The notes beneath the pieces are model-generated. The model had not been told where the DNA came from, searched no databases, and was given only the letters and a program-made list of their open reading frames with translations. Source: Saprospiraceae bacterium (GTDB lineage: Bacteria > Bacteroidota > Bacteroidia > Chitinophagales > Saprospiraceae). From it: a DNA stretch of 42,325 nt. Each line of letters starts with the position of its first letter. The stretch's first letter is position 1. Location of the stretch: positions 1-42,325 of the forward strand of contig JANQLV010000055.1 of the NCBI GenBank assembly GCA_028280415.1, read 5' to 3'. The translations under genes were made by a program, and so were the position numbers. Below are positions 30,529 through 40,000 of the stretch, piece after piece.

Positions 30529-33500
30529 ATGAAAAAGATCAATTTATTATTGGTATGCCTCTGGTATACCCTGAATTTATCTGCTCAGGATTTCACTGAT
30601 ATTCAAACCGTTTTACCCCCTACTCCCGAAGCAGCCAGCCTCGGAAAATACGGAGAGTTCCCGGTTAGCCTCTATACGGGACAAACGCAATTGGATGTCC
30701 CCATTTATACGGTCAATTCAGAAGGCTTAACTGTTCCTATTTCGCTTTCCTACAGTACCACAGGAATTAAAATTTCAGAAATGGCCTCCAGAGTGGGACT
30801 GGGTTGGACCTTGAACGCAGGAGGTGTGGTTACACGAATCGTTAAAGAACGACCAGATGATGGTATGCGTCATATAGCCGTTGGTGAGTACGATGCCCGC
30901 TGTGATGGCGGTTTCCTGCACGGTGGCGATAATCCGCTTATCCCATTTGGTTCGGATCAGGAGAGAGACGTATTTTACTTCAACTTTGCAGGCTATTCCG
31001 GAAAATTCATGTTTGAAAATAAAGACAAACTGGTATTTTTCCCGCATACAAACCTGAAAGTAGATGTCGATTGGACGCCTGCAGGAGTGAGCTGTCCTAA
31101 CGAAAAAATAACAGGTTTCTATATTACAACCCCCGAAGGTATTCAATATAGTTTTTTGGAAACAGAAAATACGTTTCAGATAAATGGACTCGATTATTCT
31201 GCATTCCACTCTTCCTGGTATCTGTCTGAAATTAAACACCCTAATGGAAGCAGCATCCAATTCACCTATACTAATCTGGGAACGCTTTCATTGCCCGATC
31301 ATGTTATGCGAATGTATGGAAAGGGTTCGGGTAGTAGTAGTTGTAAATGTAAGATGGATTCTACCAGCGTTACTCATATCTCTTATAATGATGTAAAGTT
31401 ATTAAGCGAAATCAATTTTACCGATGGCAAAGTGGTCTTTAATGGTACTGCCAGACAAGATTGGCCCGGAGATCAATCCATTAATCAAATTGAGGTTTAT
31501 TATAAAAATCAAAAAGTAAAAGAGTATGATTTGATTCAATCCTATTTAACCAGTCCCGGAGGAAGTGGTGGAATTTATAAAAGACTCAAGCTCGATGCCA
31601 TTAAAGAGATCGGCGAAGGAACCGAAGCAATAGATCTATATCAATTCAATTATAATCAGGATATGGTTTTACCCCATCGATTGTCAAATCAAATTGATGC
31701 CTGGGGTTACTATAATGCCAATAATGTTGCCGGGAAAAATACCTTAGCGGATTCCGACTATTTAAAACCTAAAGTCTATTTTTATCCCGATGCTCCCAAT
31801 GGTCGTAATTTTTCCATTTACCCGCGCGAGGGGTATACCGGTACCGAAGTGGTTTTTCCGGGAGCCGATAAAAGATCCAATGAACAGGCCCTTAAAGTGG
31901 GCATGTTGGAAGAAATCACCTATCCGACCGGTGGAAAGACACAATTTGAATACGAATTACATGAATTTGATTATCAGGGCTATCCGATCCGGGGAGGTGG
32001 TCTGCGCCTCAAATCACAAACCAGCAAGCCCATAAACGGAGAAGATATTCGTCGGGAATATGCTTATACCAAAACGGATGGATCAACCAGTGGAGCAGTA
32101 ACCGAAATACCACAATTTGCTTTTTTCTGTTCCAGACCAACCAATCTAAGCTTAATTGATAATTGTGTGGACTTGTATCTGGAAATTGACGAGATTTATA
32201 CCAATCCTCAGGACCCGCATGATTCTCGCTACGCCCTAAACTTTAACTTACCTGAATTAAATAATGAAGATGTGGTTTCTCTTGAGCTTACCACTTCACA
32301 GGGTACCGCAATCTTTAATTCCGCTTCCGGTACAATTGAAGATCCCAATCCGCAGGAATATGTAGATGTTGTATTAACAATGGCTTCCGGATGTACCTTT
32401 AATGCAACAGGTATTTATGTTTCTGGTCTGTCTGCTACGACGAATCTTTGTGATGCGGGACAGTCCATATGTCCAAGCCTCTCGGACTTCCCGATCAAAC
32501 GCTTTAATCTGGATCAAAACCAACTCGGTGATTTCTGTGGGAGTCCTCTCGGTTATAGCCGGGTATTGGAGGTTTTCCGAGATAATGGATATATTGAATA
32601 TAGCTTCAACAATCCGGAACTGTTCCCCGATTCCCCCCCAACAGTGACCGTTGATGAAGAAATTCCATTCTCTCCATCTTGTGTACAAACTATTGATAAC
32701 CTAAATGGCTTATACGACTGCTTCCCTTTTGGCCTAGGTTATGATCAATCCTATAGAAGGGGCTTGTTAACTGATAAAAAAACATATGATGAGGATGGAA
32801 ATCTGTTAGCCAATGAATCTACCAAATATACCTTTACACCAGTAGGGCAAATTCCAGTTGATGTTTCTACAATTTTTATCCCGGAGTCTATACAGGTTAC
32901 ACTGGCCAAAGTCTACATTCGTAATCAGGGTGCAATCAATAGTTATATCGTTACACCTTTTACTAATACTGTTAACCAGTCCGGGGTAAGCTATACCCAA
33001 ACCTCGTATTATTCTACCTTTGTCTATTCAGATGGATATACCAAATATAATCTGTCCAGTACTTCCATTACCAATAGCGATGGTCAGGTTTTTACTAGCC
33101 ATTATAATTATGCCAATGATTTAAACGATAATTTACTCTATAATCAACACATCATTGGCGTACCACTTGAAACGCATTCCCCGGGTGGAGTTGGTTCAAA
33201 AATGACCTATCAGCAGGTTGGAAATCGCATTCTGCCCCATCAGTATTTCTCTAAATATTTCCAACCTAATATTTGTAATGCGGCAATGAATGGTATCTGG
33301 AAATTAGAGGGTACCATAGAAGAATATCAGGGAATCTACCCCAAACGGATCAGCCATCCCTGCGAAACAGGGGAGCAAATTTTAACCTGGGCAGACAATC
33401 GTCTACAGAGTCGCCAATTTTTGGATCAGCAATGGACCTTTCAATATAATTTAAAAGGATTACTTAACAAAACGACCGATGATAATGAGCAAAGTCTTGA

Positions 33501-36500
33501 ATACTTCTATGATAACTTTGAACGCCTTGAAAAAACACTTAGCCGTGGTGGTGCAATTGCCACAGATTTTTCCTATGTTTTAGGCCTGGCAGCTGGTGGT
33601 GAAAACTATGTGGTTACTAGTACTACAGCTGATGTTCCCATTCCGCCAAGTATCAATTATGTAGATGGTTTGGGGAGAATCTATAAACAGGTTTTAAGTG
33701 GCTATACCTATGAGCAAAATGATTTGGAAATCACCACGAGTTATGATCAACTTGGTCGAACCATTTCTCAATGCGATCCCCGAAAGGGCGCTTGTCCTGC
33801 TGTAGAGTATGAGGCCTCTCCCTTGGGAAGAGCTAAAATGGAGGGGGCTACCGGTTGGCCCCGTCAAATCCATCATCAATACGCCAGTGAAAACAATTAT
33901 TTTCTTACTTCAACGCTAGATGAAAATGAAAATACAACAGAAGTGCTGACGGATGTATTGGGTCGGACCTATCTGGTTAGAAAATTTTTGAATAACAACC
34001 CTGTTGAAACTATCTATAGCTACGATAATCGGGGCAATATCCTTAGCATTACACAGCCGAATAATGAAACATTTACTTTTAGCTATTACCCGGATGGCAA
34101 ACTACATACTGAAAAAGTACCGGGTAAAGGGCTGGTAACTTATGAATACAATGATCGGGATTTGCTTTGGAGAGTGACCGATGGAAAAGGGCAGGTAACG
34201 GAAACGACCTATGATGTCTATGGTCGAATCGATGCTGTATCCCTGGTAGGAACCGGAATCATTAATGATTTCCAGTATTATCCCTATTCCTCTGCGCCCG
34301 GTCAAAAGGGGAAGCTCGAATACCGGGAAGATATGATTCTGGGAACAATGGGTTCTCTCCGACATACCTATACCTACGACAATTATGGCAGGGTCCAGAC
34401 GGAAACCTATCAGCACCCACTGGGAACAGATCAAATGGTTTATACTTATAATCATCGCAATCAGTTGGAGGATGTAAGCCGTACCACACACGAAGGAAAA
34501 TCGATTTACAGGGATTATGTCTACGATCATGGTGGACGCTTATTATCTATTAATATGAATATAGATGGGGACACAGAAGTACTAAGTGTTGCAGAATACA
34601 ATGAACGCGATTGGATGATTAAAGATAATTTAGGTGGAAATGCGGGTAATTACTTACAGGAAGTTAGTTATGGTTATAACAGCCGGGGATGGTTAAAGAA
34701 AATCGGTACCCTTGGAGAGTGTATAGATGTTATTGCCGAACCGGACAGACCCAAATCGGGTGATGGTAATTTACAGCATGAAGAAGGCGGTGTAGAGGTT
34801 TTGTATAATGTAAATGACTTAGCCAATCACCAACCTACAAGCATTGCTATTCTTCCGGTGCTGGATGGTTTTATCGATACGACCTGGATATTTACGGCTG
34901 CCGATTCCATCATTTTACCCAAGGGCAGCCATGGTATGCAGGCAAACTTCACAAACACCGAAAACTTTACCTTTAACGGGAGTTTCGATGCGGATGTATT
35001 GAGTACTATGATCGCCGATAAGGTGGTTAACGATGTTACTGTCATTAATAATGATCTATCTTCTACGGACCTGAAAAGTCAAAACTATTTCAAAAAGGAA
35101 GTGTTCGATGCCCTCAAAAACTTCACCTATGATGAAAATTGTGGCAGCGATCTACTTTTTGCCGAAGAGATTAACTACCTCGTAACCGTATCCTCTCTTA
35201 ATGATGAAGCACAATACAATGGTAATATCGCTTCGGTTCGATGGCGTGCAATGGGTCGGGCCTTTACGGCTAATTACGGATTCCACTACGACGAATTAGA
35301 TCGATTGGAAGCAGCTTATTATGGTGAAAATGACCTTATTAATAATGGCACCTGGCAAAATGCTGATCGCTATAATACCACTTATGCTTATGATCTGGTC
35401 GGTAATCTAAGCAGTATTCAAAGACAAGGCCTGATTGATGATACCGGGGCACAGCCTGTATATGGTACAATAGATAATCTGACCTTGACTTATAATTCCG
35501 GAATTTTACAATCAGTCAGTGAAGCTGCTGATCCCCTACGTGGCTTTCTGGGTAATGGAAGTGGATACAGCTACGATGGAAATGGCAATACGGATCAAGC
35601 CGCCGGAGTATCCTCGGTCAAACACAATATCTTGAATTTGCCAGAGGAAATAAGTTTAAGTAATGGTGGCCAACTAAATAATTTCTATGATGCCTCCGGT
35701 AATAAAATCAGAGTAGAATATACCGCAGCTCCGGGTTCTGGCGAAGTTTCGTATACCCAACACTACATCTCAGGTATCGAATACCGCGACGGCAGTATCG
35801 AATCCATTGCCCATGAAAAAGGACGTTATGTTTATCTCAACGGAACCGGATATCATGAGTATAGTATTCGGGATCATAATGGCAGTCCCCGGGTATATTT
35901 TATTGATGTCGATGAAAGCGGTAGTATTAGCCTCGATCCTGCAGATGAAGAAGTTCGTCAGGAGCAGCACTATTATCCTTTCGGTATGTCTATGGAAGGA
36001 ATGGACTGGCTACAGCCTACCGCACCTCAAAATCGCTTTCGATATACCAGACAAGAACAAGCAGATTTTGGCTGGTATGATTATAAGGCACGCTGGTATG
36101 ATCCAAGCATTGGTCGTATGATGCAGGTTGACCCGGCAGCTACCGCCTACGGAAGCTGGAGTCCTTATAATTATGTATTGGGCAATCCACTAAAATATGT
36201 CGATCCTACCGGGATGTTTGCAGAAGATGAATTGAATGGCTATACTAATGGTTTTATACCTGATGGAGAAAGAGGTCAAAAAATGTCTTATAAGGATAAA
36301 AATAAGGAGGATGAAGCTGAACGCAAAAAAGAGAATAAAAAAATGGTTAAAGCATTTTTTAAAGCTCTTGAAAAGCATATAGGTAAGAAGGGGTATTGCT
36401 GTCCTAATAATGCTAAAGAATATATTCCAAAACGCAAAAAGAAAAAATTGTTACTTCACGAAATGACTATAAACCCCTACGAAGCGGAACGAAATGATGC

Positions 36501-36855
36501 ACAAGAGAATATGGGAATTGGGTTTGCCACGGGGAATGTATATCAGGAAGGCCAGTTTGCTTGGGGAATACTTCAAATTCGAAGAGCAACTAATACCCTA
36601 GCACCTCTTGGGCGAGGTTCTACGGGAAGAACTGTCGCAAAAACCCTTACAGAGGAATCAGCGATGAAGGAAGCACTGTCAAACCCGGCAGCAGGAGAAG
36701 TTATCCTTCAAACCACAAGAGATGCAAGATGGCCAGGTTGGAGTAAGATGCAATACATCCATGTTGGGTTAGACGGGAGTAAAACAGTGATTCACTATGT
36801 CGCTAAATTTGAAAAAGGAGTTATCAAATATGTGGATGACTTTAGATTTGAATAA
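30529..36855 (+). CDS. RHS-repeat protein with toxin-like C-terminal region
   Basis: This is a 2108-aa exported giant. It starts with a Sec signal (1-19, ending NLSAQ). Residues about 20-1050 are the Bacteroidota-type RHS N-terminal region (PPTPEAASLGKYGEFPVSLY, LSYSTTGIKISEMASRVGLG). YD/RHS repeats run about 1060-1420 (e.g. TYDVYGRIDAV). The RHS-associated core is about 1680-1895 and ends FGWYDYKARWYDPSIGRMMQ and VDPTG. After D1892-G1895 comes a 213-residue variable tail: a Lys/Glu-rich linker (about 1915-1965) and a compact domain with ESAMKEALSNPAAGEVI, DARWPGWSKMQ and VIHYV..DDFRF. By family logic the RHS shell encapsulates and releases the tail, as in polymorphic toxins. No T9SS domain is at the end. 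No immunity gene is seen downstream. Confidence 0.9.
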   Translation: MKKINLLLVCLWYTLNLSAQDFTDIQTVLPPTPEAASLGKYGEFPVSLYTGQTQLDVPIYTVNSEGLTVPISLSYSTTGIKISEMASRVGLGWTLNAGGVVTRIVKERPDDGMRHIAVGEYDARCDGGFLHGGDNPLIPFGSDQERDVFYFNFAGYSGKFMFENKDKLVFFPHTNLKVDVDWTPAGVSCPNEKITGFYITTPEGIQYSFLETENTFQINGLDYSAFHSSWYLSEIKHPNGSSIQFTYTNLGTLSLPDHVMRMYGKGSGSSSCKCKMDSTSVTHISYNDVKLLSEINFTDGKVVFNGTARQDWPGDQSINQIEVYYKNQKVKEYDLIQSYLTSPGGSGGIYKRLKLDAIKEIGEGTEAIDLYQFNYNQDMVLPHRLSNQIDAWGYYNANNVAGKNTLADSDYLKPKVYFYPDAPNGRNFSIYPREGYTGTEVVFPGADKRSNEQALKVGMLEEITYPTGGKTQFEYELHEFDYQGYPIRGGGLRLKSQTSKPINGEDIRREYAYTKTDGSTSGAVTEIPQFAFFCSRPTNLSLIDNCVDLYLEIDEIYTNPQDPHDSRYALNFNLPELNNEDVVSLELTTSQGTAIFNSASGTIEDPNPQEYVDVVLTMASGCTFNATGIYVSGLSATTNLCDAGQSICPSLSDFPIKRFNLDQNQLGDFCGSPLGYSRVLEVFRDNGYIEYSFNNPELFPDSPPTVTVDEEIPFSPSCVQTIDNLNGLYDCFPFGLGYDQSYRRGLLTDKKTYDEDGNLLANESTKYTFTPVGQIPVDVSTIFIPESIQVTLAKVYIRNQGAINSYIVTPFTNTVNQSGVSYTQTSYYSTFVYSDGYTKYNLSSTSITNSDGQVFTSHYNYANDLNDNLLYNQHIIGVPLETHSPGGVGSKMTYQQVGNRILPHQYFSKYFQPNICNAAMNGIWKLEGTIEEYQGIYPKRISHPCETGEQILTWADNRLQSRQFLDQQWTFQYNLKGLLNKTTDDNEQSLEYFYDNFERLEKTLSRGGAIATDFSYVLGLAAGGENYVVTSTTADVPIPPSINYVDGLGRIYKQVLSGYTYEQNDLEITTSYDQLGRTISQCDPRKGACPAVEYEASPLGRAKMEGATGWPRQIHHQYASENNYFLTSTLDENENTTEVLTDVLGRTYLVRKFLNNNPVETIYSYDNRGNILSITQPNNETFTFSYYPDGKLHTEKVPGKGLVTYEYNDRDLLWRVTDGKGQVTETTYDVYGRIDAVSLVGTGIINDFQYYPYSSAPGQKGKLEYREDMILGTMGSLRHTYTYDNYGRVQTETYQHPLGTDQMVYTYNHRNQLEDVSRTTHEGKSIYRDYVYDHGGRLLSINMNIDGDTEVLSVAEYNERDWMIKDNLGGNAGNYLQEVSYGYNSRGWLKKIGTLGECIDVIAEPDRPKSGDGNLQHEEGGVEVLYNVNDLANHQPTSIAILPVLDGFIDTTWIFTAADSIILPKGSHGMQANFTNTENFTFNGSFDADVLSTMIADKVVNDVTVINNDLSSTDLKSQNYFKKEVFDALKNFTYDENCGSDLLFAEEINYLVTVSSLNDEAQYNGNIASVRWRAMGRAFTANYGFHYDELDRLEAAYYGENDLINNGTWQNADRYNTTYAYDLVGNLSSIQRQGLIDDTGAQPVYGTIDNLTLTYNSGILQSVSEAADPLRGFLGNGSGYSYDGNGNTDQAAGVSSVKHNILNLPEEISLSNGGQLNNFYDASGNKIRVEYTAAPGSGEVSYTQHYISGIEYRDGSIESIAHEKGRYVYLNGTGYHEYSIRDHNGSPRVYFIDVDESGSISLDPADEEVRQEQHYYPFGMSMEGMDWLQPTAPQNRFRYTRQEQADFGWYDYKARWYDPSIGRMMQVDPAATAYGSWSPYNYVLGNPLKYVDPTGMFAEDELNGYTNGFIPDGERGQKMSYKDKNKEDEAERKKENKKMVKAFFKALEKHIGKKGYCCPNNAKEYIPKRKKKKLLLHEMTINPYEAERNDAQENMGIGFATGNVYQEGQFAWGILQIRRATNTLAPLGRGSTGRTVAKTLTEESAMKEALSNPAAGEVILQTTRDARWPGWSKMQYIHVGLDGSKTVIHYVAKFEKGVIKYVDDFRFE

Positions 36856-36931
36856 TTTGAAATAATAAATATGATCCATCCCGAATTATGAGCCCAAAGA
36901 AAATGAGGCTATTTTGGAGATGACCTTTTCT

Positions 36932-36967
36932 GTAAATCGGTATCGAAGCGTTTCGATACCGATTTAC
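36932..36967. terminator. Strong bidirectional terminator, 16-bp perfect stem
   Basis: GTAAATCGGTATCGAA (36932-36947) and TTCGATACCGATTTAC (36952-36967) pair perfectly around a 4-nt GCGT loop. T-rich DNA flanks the stem (TTTT at 36927-36930; ATTTTA after). It lies 77 bp after the RHS stop and 46 bp after the convergent giant gene's stop at 37013, so it can stop transcripts from both sides. Confidence 0.85.
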
Positions 36968-37012
36968 TATTTTAGGACACTATTGTAAAAGAAAGACTTA
37001 TGTCCAGGTTCT

Positions 37013-40000
37013 TTATTTCACTAAAGTCACATCCCCTGAAAATATTTGCAGCTCGCCTTCCAATGTCCTTAATTTAATCAAATAAACAAAAACAGCAGGA
37101 TTGAGCGGCTCGTTTTTAAACCGACCATCCCAACCCAAAGATGGATCATTGGGTGCAAAATTACTCTGCCTGAATACCACCTCTCCCCAACGGTCAAAAA
37201 TGAGCATTTCTTCTATTTCCTCTATTTCCTCATTGGTAAATACCGTGAAAAAATCATTACTCCCGTCATTATCCGGAGAGAAGGCATTAGGGATAAAAAC
37301 CTTGGTACTAGGTATAACACGTAACTGCAAATCTGCAGTGACAAAACAACCATTGTTATGGACGATCGTCAGACTATAATCTTCGTTTTCTATTGCCAGG
37401 ATTTCCGTAATCAGGCAAGTGTCACAAGTAAGATTTTCAGCGGGCGACCACCGGATCAGATCCAATTCATTTTCCGGGACATTGGTAATACCCTGCACCC
37501 TACCACTTGTGCCTTCTCTTAATTCCAGCAGAAGCGGCAATTCCAGTTGCAAATCAATGCCCGGCTCAATAACAAAACTCGTGTCAAAAGTACAGCCGAA
37601 AACATCCGTAATATTCAAATCATAAATGCCTGGCTGCAAATTATCGAAAATACCTTCGTCATTACTTTGCCCATCATTTAAAGTATAAACATAAGGACTA
37701 CTGCCTCCTTCAACTGCCGTGATCTGCGCCGAACCATTTGCAAAGCCCAAACAGGTCTCATCTATCAAGTTAAGCTGTACGGCACTCGGAATATCCTGGC
37801 TGTTACTTACTAAAACACTATCCAGGGTCACACAGCCACTGGCAATATTTTGCACATTTACCGTATAATAACCAAGCCCTTCAATTTGCGGCATTGTACT
37901 CATTGCCCCTGCTATTACATTACCAGATGAACTGCTCCATTGAATTTCAACATCAAGGGGATTGCCATCTAATTCTAATAATAATTGCGTCTCTGTTTCC
38001 AAACAAGGTAATTCCACTGATTCAGCAAGACTAAGGATTGGAAAGGTGAAATCGGTAGCCACAAATACCGTATCAATATTTTCACATCCATTATCGACAT
38101 CAGTAAGTTGCAAATAATAAGTGCCCCCCATATCAACCGTTAAAGTGTTCCCCGTAGCATTTGGGATCGGCAGAAAATTTTCATCCAGCCACTGATAATT
38201 AATATTGCTACCAGACTGAGAGCCCGTTGCATCAATCAGACTGGTTGAATTTTCACAGGTAATGGTCGTCACCGGATCGAGATTGATTATAGGATAGTCT
38301 TCAAAACTGTTAATCGTAATCTGATCCGTATTCAGACAACCAGAAATAGTATCCAGCGCTTCCAGCGAATAAGTTCCGGTTTGGGTAATATCCACCGAAG
38401 AGGTATTAACGATTTCTCCATTGATATCCCAGGTATATATCACATTATCTTCAACCTCAACACTCAGATTAATAAGTGTAATGACGCAATCCAGAAAATC
38501 TACAGGCGAGGCAAGAATAACTGCATTAGGCACATTCGCGCCATCTAAAACAACAACTTCATCCAGTACAGAAGTACAGCCATTCAGATTATTGGTCACT
38601 TGATAGAAATAAGTACCCGGAGTATTCACCAGCAGGTTTTCCGTATTAGATAAAACAACACTGTTCTCATCCAGCCATTGTGCACTTTGATCTGGCCCCA
38701 GTTCACCAACCAATAATATTTCCCCAATTTCGCAGGTCAACATTGTATCCGGACCACCATCAGCAATAGGAATGGTGTTATCAGCAAAAACCGTAATACT
38801 ATCTAAAACGATACAACCATCAGAGAAAGTAGCGGTAAAATTGTAGGTTCCCGGATTGCTAACCGTAGCTTCCCCGGTATTGAGAAGTGAAAAGAGATTG
38901 GGCCCTGTCCATTCAGAAGTTGTAAACGGCTCTGATAGATTTGCGGTAAGCGTGACTTCGACATTAGTACAAGACAAAATACCATCGGAGCTTAATGCTA
39001 AAGTTTGTGTACAGTTTGAGCAAGCTACCGGCGGTATAACATTTACATCAGTGATGCAATTCGGATCTTCAAAATCCGTGATTAACAAGTTAACCGATCC
39101 AGATAAAATGGGAAATGGTCCAAAAGAGGTCAACTCTTCATAATTTCCTATAACACCTCCCGAGGTCCAACCAATTCCAGTATTTAAACCCGTCACCAAG
39201 ACATCAAAGGTAAAGGTATCATCCGAAGGATCAGAAGGTGTCCCATTATCCGAGCATAATACATTACTTACACTTGCACTAATCGAACAGGTTCCTGAAC
39301 AGGTCGATGGGGCCGTAACCACTGCATTAGTCACACAACTCGCATCATCTTCATCCGTAATCAATAAATTCACCGAGCCAGTCGAAATTGGAAAGGGGCC
39401 TACTGTTGCCAATTCATTATAAGTCCCCGATACTCCACCCGAAATCCATCCTTGACCCGTATTTAAGCCCGTCACCAACACATCAAAGGTATAGGTGTCA
39501 TCCGAAGGATCAGAAGGTGTTCCATTATCCGAGCATAATACATTACTTACGCTTGCACTAATTGAGCAGGTTCCTGAACAGGTCGATGGGGCCGTAACCT
39601 CCACATTGGTCACACAACTCGCATCATCTTCATCCGTAATCAACAAATTCACCGAACCAGACGAAATCGGAAAAGGACCTACTGTTGTCAATTCATTATA
39701 AGTACCCGATACTCCGCCGGTACTCCAGCCTTGACCCGTATTTAAGCCCACCACCAACACATCAAAAGTATAGGTATCATCCGAGGGATCCGAAGGCGTC
39801 CCATTATCCGAGCATAATACATTACTTACACTTGCACTAATTGAGCAAGTACCTGAACAGGGCGATGGAGCGGTAACCGCTACATTGGTCACACAATTCG
39901 CATCATCTTCATCCGTAATCAACAAATTCACCGAACCAGTCGAAATCGGAAAAGGACCTACTGTTGTCAATTCATTATAAGCACCCGATACTCCGCCCGT

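Noticed and set aside
30775-36378. Many antisense open frames inside the RHS gene
   Set aside because: They are shadows of a long, clearly coding frame and have no family features.
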